A DNA stretch of 64,000 nucleotides, from positions 1 through 64,000 of IMG/VR virus record IMGVR_UViG_3300025647_000030; one strand, given 5' to 3'. This stretch comes from a virus. The first letter of the stretch is position 1; each line of letters opens with the position of its first letter. The notes below the pieces were generated by a model that was given only the letters and a program-made list of their open reading frames with translations, had not been told where the DNA came from and did not search any database. A program made the translations under genes and the position numbers. Below, in pieces: positions 16,093-28,300 of this stretch.

Positions 16093-17856
16093 ATGCCAGC
16101 AAAAATCACAAATAATTTAAGAATCTTAAACGCAAATCAGTTTTTGAACTTATTTTCGGTTTATCCTTATAATGAATGGGCTTCAGGGGTAGCATATGCA
16201 GAAGGTCAAGTTGTTAAGTATGAGACAAATAAGTATATAGCTTTGGGTTCTGGTACTTCAGGAAATTCACCACCGACACATTCTACAGGTACGGCATCAG
16301 ATGATAATATTGATTGGTTGTTTATTGAAAAAAACTTTGGTCTTAATTTCTTTAAGAATAAAATATATATTGGTATAGGTAAAACACAAGAATGGAGACC
16401 ATTTCTTGTTGTATCACCACCTAACTGGGTTTCTGCGGCGTATTCTATAAATGATGTTGTAATTGACGCAACAGACTCCAATTATTATATTGCTATCACA
16501 GATCATTCCGGTGAAATTACAGTACCATCAGCCGATTCTACAAATTGGGCATTAATGAGTTGGGTTTCCGAAGGTTCTTACATTGAAGGCGATATTATCG
16601 AATATAGTACAAACTATTATATTGCTTTACAGACACACGATACTAGAGTGGATACACCAGATATTGATACAGATTATTGGCTTGAAATTAACTCAGAAAC
16701 ACCTTTAATTCCGGAAAACGATTTTGAAAATATGTATCGTTACCTTGATAATTTGGTTACAGTTAAGAAACTCTCCGGTAATGATGTTGAATATGGTATT
16801 GTACGACATGATTGGGTGTCTGGTGATGTTTATGATGCATTTGATCCGGCTATCGATGACTTTAATTATAACAATTCTTTCTATACAATTACGGATGATT
16901 TTGGTACTAAAAGAATTTATAAATGTCTTGATAATGCGGGAGGTGCTTCTTCTACAATAATGCCAACAAGTGAATCATCAAATACAATTAGAACTGCTGA
17001 TGGTTACTTATGGAAATATATGGGTCGCGCCGGTAACGATGCATTGGAATCATTTATTTCATCTAATTATTTTCCAGTAGTATATAAAACTTTTGATGAT
17101 GGCTCCGGTCAATGGTTAGCACAACAGAACGCTAAGAAAAATTCAATCAGTAATATTAAGGTTGTAAATGGCGGTACTGGTTATGATGGTTCAACCACTA
17201 TAACAATTAGCGCACCCGATATTGGTACCGATCAAGCAACAGCATCTATAGTATTAGATAACGATTCTATTAATTATATTGAATTGTCAAACATTGGTTC
17301 TGGATATATCAATCCACCAACCGTAACAATTGGTGGAAATATAGGTAATGAAGATGCTGTATTGGAAGTTGTTATGGCACCTAAAGATGGAAACGGTTCA
17401 AATATTCTCAAGGAACTTAATGCTAGATATGTAATTATACAGACAGAATTCCAGTCAGATGAAGGTTCATTTCCAGCCGGTGATAATTACTTCCCAATTA
17501 CTGGTGAAAATGATTTCAGACAGATTTCTATTATGATTGATCCATATGATTGGAATAGCGAAGTGTGTAACAATACATATTACATTGGATATGAACATAA
17601 TGATTTTGTTGATCCAACATTATTTACAACATTTAATAGTGTTTCGTCATATGTTGTTGGTGATTATGTGATTTATGATAATCTTCATTGGGTTTGCTCA
17701 ACTAACCATAGTGGTGTTTGGAATAGTTCAAATTTCACACAATTAAAAGAGCAATTAGAAACTGGTTCAGGAACATTGCTATATATTGATAACTCAGATG
17801 TAGTTACAAGGGCTTCTGGACAAACAGAAGATATTAAAATCATTTTAAAATTCTAA
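16093..17856 (+). CDS. gp8: Baseplate wedge protein gp8, expanded
   Basis: At 587 residues it is much longer than T4 gp8 (334). The gp8 framework is clear: an N-terminus NNLRILNANQFLNLFS, the strand KNKIYIGIGKTQEWR, then ENMYRYLDNLVTVKKLSGND, IVRHDWVSGDVYDAFD, RIYKCLDN and DGYLWKYMGRA. The extra length comes from inserted modules resembling carbohydrate-binding family 5/12 units (W-x-V-A-Y-A-E-G-Q-V-V-K-Y-x-Y-I-A at residues 27-55, two more near 115-195, one near 515-545). A GxGY beta repeat lies at about 356-425. The insertions may decorate the baseplate rim with glycan-binding surfaces (inference). Confidence 0.88.
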   Translation: MPAKITNNLRILNANQFLNLFSVYPYNEWASGVAYAEGQVVKYETNKYIALGSGTSGNSPPTHSTGTASDDNIDWLFIEKNFGLNFFKNKIYIGIGKTQEWRPFLVVSPPNWVSAAYSINDVVIDATDSNYYIAITDHSGEITVPSADSTNWALMSWVSEGSYIEGDIIEYSTNYYIALQTHDTRVDTPDIDTDYWLEINSETPLIPENDFENMYRYLDNLVTVKKLSGNDVEYGIVRHDWVSGDVYDAFDPAIDDFNYNNSFYTITDDFGTKRIYKCLDNAGGASSTIMPTSESSNTIRTADGYLWKYMGRAGNDALESFISSNYFPVVYKTFDDGSGQWLAQQNAKKNSISNIKVVNGGTGYDGSTTITISAPDIGTDQATASIVLDNDSINYIELSNIGSGYINPPTVTIGGNIGNEDAVLEVVMAPKDGNGSNILKELNARYVIIQTEFQSDEGSFPAGDNYFPITGENDFRQISIMIDPYDWNSEVCNNTYYIGYEHNDFVDPTLFTTFNSVSSYVVGDYVIYDNLHWVCSTNHSGVWNSSNFTQLKEQLETGSGTLLYIDNSDVVTRASGQTEDIKIILKF

Positions 17857-17862
17857 TAGCAT

Positions 17863-20800
17863 ATGGCAAAAATAAAATTTAGTAGTGGACCGTACTATGA
17901 TGATTTCGATTCAACTAAAAATTATCAGAGGGTTCTTTTTAAACCGAAAAATTCAATTCAGGTTAGAGAATTAAACCAGTTACAATCTATTTTCTCCAAC
18001 CAGATTGAAACTTTTGCAGATCATATATTTAAATTTGGATCTAGGGTTGATGCTGGTTCTGTTAAATATTTTGATTCAGTTGATTACGTTTCTTTAGAGG
18101 AAAGTGATATTGATTTTACCAATATGATTGGTAGAAAATTTAAAGGACTTTCAACAGGTTTAACTGCTATTGTTTTGACATATGCACCTGAAGAAGAAAT
18201 TGATAAAGTAAATAATATAATTGAAAATAATACTCTGTATATATCATATGTTGGTGGTGGTGATACATTAGAAGTTAAATTCCGCGATGGTGAAATAATA
18301 GAATCTATCGATGACTATAAAGATACATATACAATTTCTTCCGTAGGTAAGGGTACAACCTTTGCCGTATCAGAAGCAACTTATTATGTTTATGGTCATT
18401 TCGTAACTTGCTTACCTCAAACAATCGTACTTAGTAAATTCGATAAGAATCCAACTTATAAAATTGGTTTACTTATTAATCAATCTATTGTCACCAGTAA
18501 AGATGATAAAACACTACTTGATAATGCTATAGGTACATCAAATTATGGCGCTCCGGGTGCTGATCGCTATAAGATAGAATTAACACTAACTAAAAAGAAT
18601 ATTGATGCTGTCACCGATGAAAACTTTATTGAATTGGCAAAAGTCAGAGATGGTAAATTAACAGAAGTATTGAATAAACCACAATATTCAGAAATTTCAA
18701 AAATGATCGCCAAAAGAACATACGATGAATCTGGCGATTATACTGTAAAACCATTTACTCTTTCATTTGAAGAAAATGAAACTGACTCAACAAAATATAA
18801 TATTACAATTTCTCCCGGAAAGGCATATGTTAAGGGCTATGAAATTGAAAAACAAACCAACACACATCTAATTGCCGATAAGTCATATGGTTCTGAAGGT
18901 ATAACTAAAAACGTTAATATTGATTACAATAATAGAGTTTTATATACTTTAAATCCAATGGCAAATTTACCTAATTTTACGCCGAATGTTGATAATACAT
19001 ATGTTTCTACGACAAAACATGAAGTTGATATTAATACTTATATAAATCATGTATATGATTTAACTAGTACTTACACAGATTACACACATAAAGCTTTAAC
19101 CAGTAGTACTATCGGTTATATAGGAGATTTAAATGGTGACATTTTTGTTACCGGAGATCCATTAACCGAAGAGCCGTATTTTGCTACTAGTACTAGTACG
19201 TATTATGATAGCGGATATATAAATTATGGAGCAGTACAAATAAAGGATATTAATACCGGAGAAAACCGTATTATATACAATCCAGAAATTGAAAATGGAA
19301 ATTCAACAAAAAATATTGTCTGGCTTTTTGAACCAACTGGATCCGATCTCAGTACTAACCTACAAGATAGATACTTCCATTTTTCATTAGAAGGAGCGTC
19401 TTGGATATATGGAGAATATTGGAATCGACCAAAAGATTCATATTCCTATACTGTTATTGAAGGACATACTTATTATATTAATGATGTTTTTAATAATAAA
19501 TTTTATAAATTAGTATTCACGACATATGATTTAGATCCTAATGGTTATGGTACTGTAGAATATACAAGACAAGAAATTCATAGAACAACAGGACAATTAA
19601 TTGGAACACCAATTAATGTTGTTATGAATGATACAAATCAATTTGTAGATGAAATAGGCACAAATGTATCTCTCGCTATAAATTGGAATACGGCATATGG
19701 TATTCAAATGATTGGATTTATCAATCCAATTTATAACACTGAAGTCACAAACAGTTCTCTAAATATTGATCCATATAATTATTATGAAGATGCTGTTAAG
19801 TACCAACCAAATTTTGGTTTTGATGTTTCACATAATAATAATTATTTATTCGTTTCAGCAAACAAACCCTTCGATCAAGAAACGTCATATTATTCATATC
19901 AATATTATGGAAATGTAAATAATGTTGAAGGTGATAAAGTTTACATATTTGATAAAAATAATAATTATGAATTAATACATGAAATAATTTCAGATTCACC
20001 AGTAAATGATTGGAATTCTGGCACTATATATTCAAATTTTGGTTATAGATTAGCATCATCGGATGATTATCTTGTGGTTGTTGAATTTGTAAATGTTGAA
20101 AGTGCTTACTATAATTATAGATATGATGTTCACTTCAATGTTAAGGTTTATTCAACGGTTGATTGGAGTAAAATACATGATTTCACACTACCAAATTCTT
20201 TATTAACATCACATTATTCGTTTTTTCCATCCAAATGGTCTAGAGACTATTTTGATGGTCCATTAATTAATATACATATCGATAAAAGTGATGGTAAAAC
20301 TCTAGTCATTGCAATGGAGCATGGTGAACAAATAGCTTTGTTGAATTATCCAGCTGAAAAAAATTCAAGTGTAATGGCTTTTGATTTATCAACAACAATA
20401 AACACCGACACAGTACTTGATTTAGAACAATCAGCTATTTTTTTAATTGATAGAAATTATACCGATGATAATTATATAGGTGTCCATGGTGATAGAATAT
20501 CAACTTTTGGTGTTGGTTCTAATGTTTTGGTTAATAATACAACTCCAACAAGTGATTTAATAAACAATAATTATTATGATGTAAAATTTGAATTTTTAGC
20601 AAGTAGAGAAACAACTGCGATAAATGGTGATTATATATTAATAGGTGAACCTGGTTATGATGCCGAGTATAATGGAAGTTATTATAAATCTTCAGGTGCC
20701 GCATATCTTTATGATAGAAGTGGTACATTACTACATACATTTACACATCCAGAAGATTATAATGAACCAGACGTATTACAACTTTTTGGTTTTTCTGTAG

Positions 20801-23800
20801 CATTAAATGACAATTTCATATATATTTCTACAATATCCGATCATGATTGGAATCATCCGGCTGCAAATAATTATACAATTAGTCCAACGGGTGCTATTTA
20901 TGTTTTTTCTTTACATACATATGAACTATTAGATGTTATAAGAAGTGATCCATATACTCAGAATTACGATAATTATATGTATAAAAATTTTTATGGTGAT
21001 GCTGATCAGTTCAATACTTATATGAATAACATTGATTTCCTAGGAAATTCAATTTATTTAAATAATAATCATTTTATTGCATCGGCAAATAATTCAGCAG
21101 ACGTTAATTCCATATACAATTATCATAATAATCAACAGCCCTATGATAATATAGAATTAAATTATGGTAGATATAGTGTTTGGTCTGTAACCGACACATC
21201 AACCGGTAATGTTTGGGAAGGCGTACCCTATTTTGGTAATCCAGAAGATAATAAGTTTACAACTATTGATGCAACCGGAACTTATCCACTTGATGGTACA
21301 TTTATGTTCAAATCATATGAGAAGGTTGATGATGAAACATACTATCTAAACTATTTTGACTTTAATGGTACTATTAATGAAAACTTTACAACACCATTCT
21401 ATTACTTACACGATACAGCAACAGAAAATACACTTATAAATTCATTAGGATCCGATGTTAGCACTATTTCAAACATTGTCTTTATTGAAGGTGGAGTTGA
21501 AGTCAATGCAATATTGAAAACAAAGACATTAAAAGAAAAAACAATAACACATACAACCAGTATATCCGATGAAACTATTAGTCTACTTCAGGCTGATTGT
21601 GTTAGAATTGTTTCAATTACAAATGTAACGCAAAGTAAAGATTACACAAACAATTATAAGTTGAATATTAATTCTAGTGGTAATTATTATGAATATTCAT
21701 CAATAGACGTTAGAAGTACATACTATGAATGGCCAACTGCTGGTGATGTTTTATCCATTACTTTTGAATATTATGAATGGGGTAATACAGCAACCGGTCA
21801 TTGTTTTGTGAAAGATTCATATATTGGTGTTGACTATATTAATTTCCCATCATTTGAATCCTATAATTTAAGAGATTGCATTGATTTTAGACCTCTTAAA
21901 TTACCTACTGGTGAAATACTCTATGCCAATGGTACGCCAGATGATATGTCAATTATTTCATTTGATGCTGAATATTATAGATCAAGAATCGATGTATTAT
22001 CATTGACGGACACAGGTAGATTTATTATCACAACAGGTCAATATTCTGATAACCCTAAAGCACCTAAGATACCTGATAATGCAATGCCAATTTATACTAT
22101 TGATTATCTTCCAAATACCTTAAACCTGTATAATGATATTTTTCCAAAATTCATTGAGAATAAACGTTATACAATGTCGGATATTTACCAATTAGAAAAA
22201 AATATCGAAAATCTAGAAACATATGTAACACTAAATTTACTTGAGAGAGATTTGGATACTATGGAGATTTTTGATGCTAATGGTAATAAACGCTATAAAA
22301 ATGGTTATATCACAGATAATTTTGATAGTTTAAAAAGTGCGAATGTAACATCTAAAGATTATCAGGCTGGTGTTGATGTTATTCGTAAAGAATTAAGACC
22401 ATCATTCAAAAAACGCGATGTTAAATTAGCATTTGATGAAAGTAAATCCGATCATTATCAGGTAACGGGTGATGTTGTTACCTTACCCTATGCCGATGTC
22501 GAATATGTTAAACAACCATATAATACTAAAACTATTTCTATAAATCCATATTTTGTTTTCGCATCAAAAGGAAATATGGATTTATCACCATCGAATGATG
22601 TGTGGACAGATACAGTTAATGATCCGCCTGTAAAAGTCAATATTGATACTGGTGTTGATATGGCTAGAACTTTGGCATCTGAAGTTGGATTGACTGGAAC
22701 ATTCTGGAATGAACCAAAGATAACAAAGGAAGTTATTTCTAGCAGTCAGTCTGAATCTACTTCATCTGCATCAAGAACGCGCACAGTCGCGACCGCAGGT
22801 CGTTCGCAAAATGGACAGCTTGTTAGGAGAACAACCACAACTACAACAGTGACAACTACACAAACGGATAGAATTAGAGAAACTAGAGATTTTACCGGCG
22901 ATAAAGTTACTTTAGAGGGCGAAATAAATGATTATTCTGTTGGTAATGTTGTTAACAATGTGGAATTATTAACATATACACGTTCAACGGATGTATATTT
23001 CTCTGCGGCTGGATTAAAAGGAAATACACAAGTTTATTTCTTCTTTGAAGGTGTTGATGTAACGGAAGATGTTAGACCTGTTAGCGGTGTTTTTGGTACT
23101 CCGATGATAACATCCGAGACTGGTTCTATTTCCGGAATATTCAGAATACCCAATCGTGAAGGTAAAAGATTTTATGTTGGTACCGGTACATTTAGAATCA
23201 CAAATTCAAAAACAAACAGTGATGATCAGGATGAATTATTATGTTTTGCTGAAGCGCAATATCATTCCGGTGGTTTAGTTCAGGATAAAAATGATAGAAT
23301 ATTAAGTGTTACTTCTCCTGTATTTGTGCATACACCTGTAACAAAAACACTAACAAGTACATATAACGAAAGTAGAGTTGTTGGATCAACAAGTTCTGCA
23401 AGCACAAGAGATGTGGCTTTGCCGCTGCGGCCGCGGGTCGTTGTGAATAGGTTCGGTCGGGATCCAGTTGCACAATCATTTAAAATTGAAAATGAAGAAA
23501 ATGGTGTATTCTTAACTAAGATCGATACATATTTCTCGGAAGTCGGAACTAAAGGAATGCCTTGTTGGCTTGAAGTGCGAGAAATGGTTAATGGTTATCC
23601 GGGACCTAAATTAATTCCATATGGTAGAATATATAAAAACGCAGATGCAATTTCGGTTTCAGAAGATGGTTCTATACCCACAACATGGACATTTGAATCA
23701 CCATTATATTTGAGTTCACAAGTTGAATATTGTTTTGTTATTGGTGGAAATGATCCTGATTATAGAATACATATATGTAAACTTGGTGACACCGATGTTT

Positions 23801-25290
23801 TAACCAATACTGTAGTTGAAGAACAGCCGCATATGGGTTCTATGTTTAAAGGACAAAACAACCGTACTTGGAATGCTTCACAATATGAAGATATTAAGTT
23901 TATACTATATAAAGCCAAATTTGATATATCTTCTCAAATGAAAGTTTCATTTGTGCGTGATGATATTGGAACAAAAGAACCAATGTCAACAAATGCCTTT
24001 GAAACCGTAACTGATAGCTATGATATTAGAGTGCGTCATTTAAATCATGGATTTAGTGTTGGTGATAAAGTTACTATTAATTTGTTGGAAGATAATACTT
24101 TTGATTTACTTATTGTTTCTGGTGATATTACTGAAGGTCAGACTATTACTGGTGCAAATGGACAATTTAAAGTAAAAGAAGCAACCTATGTCGGTACTGA
24201 TGAATTAACTGGTTATGAAAAATATTCAATACAGCCAGAAGATTTATTTGGTTATTTTTCTGATAATGAAACAGTTAATGGATTACCTTATTATCCAAAA
24301 ATACCACCAAAATTAAACATTTATAGCATTGATGATATACCAACAACAATAGATCCACTTGTTGCTATATTGCCAGATGGTATTGATAATACATTTAACG
24401 GTATATCACTTTCTGCATTATCTAAGAAAGCACACACCATTACTGGAGTTGATTCTTTAGATACATTCACAATTACACTGAATGAGAAAGCAAGCGAAAC
24501 TGGTAAAATAGGTGGACTTGGTAATTATCTATATCCTAATATTGTTTTTGACGCAATGAATTTAAGTGTATCTGATATTGACTTTGCTGGTACCGGCACA
24601 TGGTACTATGATAGTGTTAGATATTCTGGTATAGGTTCTATTCTACAGAATAATCTTGCTATTACAGGACAATATTTTGTGAAGAATAACTTTACTGAAT
24701 TGGAAATGCCAATAAAAATGAATACTGCAACAAATGATAAATTAAAATATATTGATGGTAGTAAATCATTTTACGCGATAGGGCAGTATGAATCTTTGGA
24801 TGAAAATGTTTCACCCATTATAAATACATCAAATTGTGTTATTAAAACATTTGGTAATAGAATTGAATGGAATGATGCCGATACACATTTAGATTGGATA
24901 GAAGAAACAAATTCTTTAGGTGAAGGTAGCGAAAAAGCAAAATACTGTACTTTACCTGTTAGAATGACAGATTCGGCAAATGATATTAGGATTATTTGTG
25001 ATATAAATTGTCAAGATGAAGGTGATGTAATATTCTATTATAGAACATTAGATGAACAGTCTTATGATGATATACTAGATGAAGATTGGATAAAAATTGA
25101 CCCATCATCTTTTATTTTAACTAAGGTTGATGATAGAACTACTTTTATTGAGCATGAGATAAATATACCGGATGTTGCTGGTTTAGAATTACCTAATTTT
25201 AAAGCATACCAGATCAAAATAGTATTAAAAACAAGAAATACATCTAAGCCACCTAGAATAAAGAAATTGAGATGTATAGCAACCACATAG
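17863..25290 (+). CDS. Giant DUF4815 baseplate/tail protein A (2475 residues) with propeller insertion
   Basis: The N-terminal 340 residues are a DUF4815-type module: YYDDFDSTKNYQRVLFKPKN, IQVRELNQLQSIFSNQIE, FADHIFKFGSRVDAG, then SPGKAYVKGYEIEK. It is paralogous along its flanks to the next gene. Residues about 560-1130 are an insertion absent from that paralogue, made of FG-GAP/propeller-like repeats resembling those of the 2057-residue protein. The conserved block resumes near 1330 (LRDCIDFRPLK) and runs through MVNGYPGPKL and a GSMFKGQNNRTWNASQYED segment (residues about 1990-2010) to a C-terminal beta region. The position after gp8 matches T4 gp9-gp10, so it probably forms the baseplate periphery that anchors fibres. 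No enzyme motif was seen. Confidence 0.8.
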   Translation: MAKIKFSSGPYYDDFDSTKNYQRVLFKPKNSIQVRELNQLQSIFSNQIETFADHIFKFGSRVDAGSVKYFDSVDYVSLEESDIDFTNMIGRKFKGLSTGLTAIVLTYAPEEEIDKVNNIIENNTLYISYVGGGDTLEVKFRDGEIIESIDDYKDTYTISSVGKGTTFAVSEATYYVYGHFVTCLPQTIVLSKFDKNPTYKIGLLINQSIVTSKDDKTLLDNAIGTSNYGAPGADRYKIELTLTKKNIDAVTDENFIELAKVRDGKLTEVLNKPQYSEISKMIAKRTYDESGDYTVKPFTLSFEENETDSTKYNITISPGKAYVKGYEIEKQTNTHLIADKSYGSEGITKNVNIDYNNRVLYTLNPMANLPNFTPNVDNTYVSTTKHEVDINTYINHVYDLTSTYTDYTHKALTSSTIGYIGDLNGDIFVTGDPLTEEPYFATSTSTYYDSGYINYGAVQIKDINTGENRIIYNPEIENGNSTKNIVWLFEPTGSDLSTNLQDRYFHFSLEGASWIYGEYWNRPKDSYSYTVIEGHTYYINDVFNNKFYKLVFTTYDLDPNGYGTVEYTRQEIHRTTGQLIGTPINVVMNDTNQFVDEIGTNVSLAINWNTAYGIQMIGFINPIYNTEVTNSSLNIDPYNYYEDAVKYQPNFGFDVSHNNNYLFVSANKPFDQETSYYSYQYYGNVNNVEGDKVYIFDKNNNYELIHEIISDSPVNDWNSGTIYSNFGYRLASSDDYLVVVEFVNVESAYYNYRYDVHFNVKVYSTVDWSKIHDFTLPNSLLTSHYSFFPSKWSRDYFDGPLINIHIDKSDGKTLVIAMEHGEQIALLNYPAEKNSSVMAFDLSTTINTDTVLDLEQSAIFLIDRNYTDDNYIGVHGDRISTFGVGSNVLVNNTTPTSDLINNNYYDVKFEFLASRETTAINGDYILIGEPGYDAEYNGSYYKSSGAAYLYDRSGTLLHTFTHPEDYNEPDVLQLFGFSVALNDNFIYISTISDHDWNHPAANNYTISPTGAIYVFSLHTYELLDVIRSDPYTQNYDNYMYKNFYGDADQFNTYMNNIDFLGNSIYLNNNHFIASANNSADVNSIYNYHNNQQPYDNIELNYGRYSVWSVTDTSTGNVWEGVPYFGNPEDNKFTTIDATGTYPLDGTFMFKSYEKVDDETYYLNYFDFNGTINENFTTPFYYLHDTATENTLINSLGSDVSTISNIVFIEGGVEVNAILKTKTLKEKTITHTTSISDETISLLQADCVRIVSITNVTQSKDYTNNYKLNINSSGNYYEYSSIDVRSTYYEWPTAGDVLSITFEYYEWGNTATGHCFVKDSYIGVDYINFPSFESYNLRDCIDFRPLKLPTGEILYANGTPDDMSIISFDAEYYRSRIDVLSLTDTGRFIITTGQYSDNPKAPKIPDNAMPIYTIDYLPNTLNLYNDIFPKFIENKRYTMSDIYQLEKNIENLETYVTLNLLERDLDTMEIFDANGNKRYKNGYITDNFDSLKSANVTSKDYQAGVDVIRKELRPSFKKRDVKLAFDESKSDHYQVTGDVVTLPYADVEYVKQPYNTKTISINPYFVFASKGNMDLSPSNDVWTDTVNDPPVKVNIDTGVDMARTLASEVGLTGTFWNEPKITKEVISSSQSESTSSASRTRTVATAGRSQNGQLVRRTTTTTTVTTTQTDRIRETRDFTGDKVTLEGEINDYSVGNVVNNVELLTYTRSTDVYFSAAGLKGNTQVYFFFEGVDVTEDVRPVSGVFGTPMITSETGSISGIFRIPNREGKRFYVGTGTFRITNSKTNSDDQDELLCFAEAQYHSGGLVQDKNDRILSVTSPVFVHTPVTKTLTSTYNESRVVGSTSSASTRDVALPLRPRVVVNRFGRDPVAQSFKIENEENGVFLTKIDTYFSEVGTKGMPCWLEVREMVNGYPGPKLIPYGRIYKNADAISVSEDGSIPTTWTFESPLYLSSQVEYCFVIGGNDPDYRIHICKLGDTDVLTNTVVEEQPHMGSMFKGQNNRTWNASQYEDIKFILYKAKFDISSQMKVSFVRDDIGTKEPMSTNAFETVTDSYDIRVRHLNHGFSVGDKVTINLLEDNTFDLLIVSGDITEGQTITGANGQFKVKEATYVGTDELTGYEKYSIQPEDLFGYFSDNETVNGLPYYPKIPPKLNIYSIDDIPTTIDPLVAILPDGIDNTFNGISLSALSKKAHTITGVDSLDTFTITLNEKASETGKIGGLGNYLYPNIVFDAMNLSVSDIDFAGTGTWYYDSVRYSGIGSILQNNLAITGQYFVKNNFTELEMPIKMNTATNDKLKYIDGSKSFYAIGQYESLDENVSPIINTSNCVIKTFGNRIEWNDADTHLDWIEETNSLGEGSEKAKYCTLPVRMTDSANDIRIICDINCQDEGDVIFYYRTLDEQSYDDILDEDWIKIDPSSFILTKVDDRTTFIEHEINIPDVAGLELPNFKAYQIKIVLKTRNTSKPPRIKKLRCIATT

Positions 25291-25300
25291 GATAACTTAA

Positions 25301-28300
25301 ATGCCAAAACAAACGTTTTCTAAACAACCTTATTTTGATGATTTTAATATTCAAAAGAACTTCATGCGGGTTCTTTTTCAACCGAATAGATCAATTCAGG
25401 TTCGTGAGTTAAATCAAATTCAATCTATTTTTAATAATCAGATTGAACAGTTTGCCGATCATATATTTAAATTTGGTTCTAGGGTTGATGCTGGTTCTGT
25501 ACGTTATGAACAATATTCTGACTATGTTAGATTAAAGGATTTAGATACGCTTGGTGAAAAAGTTAATATTGGATATTTACATAATAAAACCATTAAAGGT
25601 AGAAATTCTGGTGTTAAAGCAGTAGTAAAACATGTTGAAGATAAAACACAAGATGATCCATATACATTATATGTTAATTATATCGGTGCTGGTACTGATG
25701 GTGAAACTTTTGTTTTTCTTGATGGTGAAACTCTTGATATTTTAGATGAAAATAATAATACAGTTTATAGTGTAATTGTTCGCTGTATCACTTGCGATAC
25801 AAACTCAGATGAAGATGTTATTAATCCAACAGGTAAAGGTTCTTTATTCCATGTCGGTGAAGCCACTTATTATGTTTATGGATATTTTGTTGAATGTCCA
25901 CAGCAAGTTATAGTATTAAGTAAATATACCACAACAGCAACAATAAAAGTTGGTCTTAATGTAGATCAGAGAATTGTAACCGAAGTTATGGATGAAACTC
26001 TGTTTGACAATGCTCTTGGTCAGGCAAACTATGCATCAGCCGGTGCAGATAGATACCAGATTAATTTAGATTTAGTTACTATAGGTTTTGATGAAGATAT
26101 TGGAGAAAACTTCATTAAACTTGGTTCAATTCAAAGTGGTGTTCTACAAGAAATTGTAAATAAGCCACAATATGCTGATATAATGGATATGATTGCCAGA
26201 AGAACATACGATGAATCTGGAAATTATACTGTAACACCTTTCCTAATTACACCAGTTGAACATTTAAAAGAATCTGCGACAGATACAAGTGGTTTCTTAA
26301 CAGCAGAAGAGGGCGGCCGTGAAGATATGATAGCGGCGTATATCTCAGCAGGTAAGGCATATGTTAAAGGTTATGAAGTTGAGAAAATAGAAACTTTTGT
26401 TCTGCCTATTGAAAAGGCTAGAGATACAGCAAAGAAAACTGGTGCTATAACCAGAAAGGAATATGGAAACTTTATATTAGTACAACTAAATGCTGTTTCT
26501 AATTTTATTCCTTCTGGTTCAGCAACTACAGGTTCAGGTAGAAAACGCAGAGTATTTGATTTCACTGAAGTTGATTTATATGATGCTCCAGTTGATAATC
26601 TATCATCGGCTGGTAATGTTATAGGAACAATGAAAGTTAAAGGTATGCAGTTGTTTGATTCGGCTACACCCTTTACCGATTCCGTTTGGAAATTAAATGT
26701 CTTTGATATGCAATTAGATCCAGGATCTTCATTTACTGATGTTCAGGGACTTTTAGCCACTGGTATGGATGGTGGAACTTCATTTGGTGCAAATGTTGTT
26801 GCTGATACGTATATTTTTAATGATTCATTAACTAGAATATATAACACCGTTGAAAATTCTTTGCTTTTTCAATTGCCCTATGAATTCATTAAATCAACTA
26901 GGGATATATACAATCCAACAGAATCCAGAACAACATATTCAACGCCTATTAAATATTATGCTCAAGCAGACGACACAGGTACGGCTACTTTTGTTACAAG
27001 AGGCGATGAGTCAATAACAACATACAACCAAGCCACATGGTTCATGGGTAAATATGATGGATCCGCCAATTTCACACCATTTGAAATTGTTTCCACCGAT
27101 ATAACTGTAAGTGATACTTCAATTACTGTTGCTAATTTAACAGCATTTAATGATTATTTTATTGTTGCTGAATGTTCTATTTCAAGTAGACCAGAAAAAA
27201 CAAAACAATTAACAAATTTAGATTTGGATGTTGCGGCTGATTCTTCAACAATAGATTTAACTAAAGCAGATGTTTTTGAAATATTTACAATTGAACAGTG
27301 GAGTGATTCATACACCACATATGAAAATGCATTGTCAAATAATGCCGTGACAGATGTTACAGCAAATTATACATTACAGAGAAATATAAAAGACAACTTT
27401 TATGGTATTTCATATTTACAGTTGAACGTGGGTGTAACTACTCCATCGGCTGGTGAAATGATCAGAATTAATTTTGATTATTTCGAACATGGTAACACAA
27501 CAAATGGTTCTTATTTTTCTGTTGATTCTTATACACCAACTATTAATGATCCGGACAGAACATTCACATATGAAAATATTCCATCTTATAGAACAAAAGA
27601 TGGCGCAGGTTATAACTTAACAGACTGTCTTGATTTTAGACCTATTAAACAGTCCGATGGTACATTTATCGGAACAGAATATATTCCTTCAGAAAATAAA
27701 AATATTTTTGTTGATATTGAATATTATTTACCTAGACGAGATTTATTATGTGTAACAGATAATGGTGACTTCATTCAAGTAAAGGGGAAATCTTCATTAG
27801 AACCAAAATATCCAAAACAACCAGAAAATTCAATGTCGATTTATTCAATTGACATGAAACCATATACTTTTGATCCATTAAAAGATGCTAGATTTAAGTA
27901 TCTTGAAAATAGACGTTATACTATGCGAGATATTGGTGAATTCGAAAAGAGACTTGAAAAACTTAGATATTATATTTCATTAAACTTACTAGATCAAGAA
28001 CTTGAAACAATGCAGGTTGTTGATGGCGCAGGTAATGACCGATATAAAAATGGTTTCTTAACTGATGGATTTAATAATTTAAGAGGTGGTGATGTATCCT
28101 CTAAAGAATATCGTTGTGCTATTGATCCAGAGAAGGGAGAATTAAGACCACAATTCTTTAAGAAAGTTATTGATCTTGAGATTGATGAGAATGCTTGTGA
28201 TCATTATAGTTTACAGGCTGATATGATTACATTACCATACGAACATGAATTACTTGTTGAACAGCCATATGCATCAAAAACAATTTCTGCGGCTCCTTTT

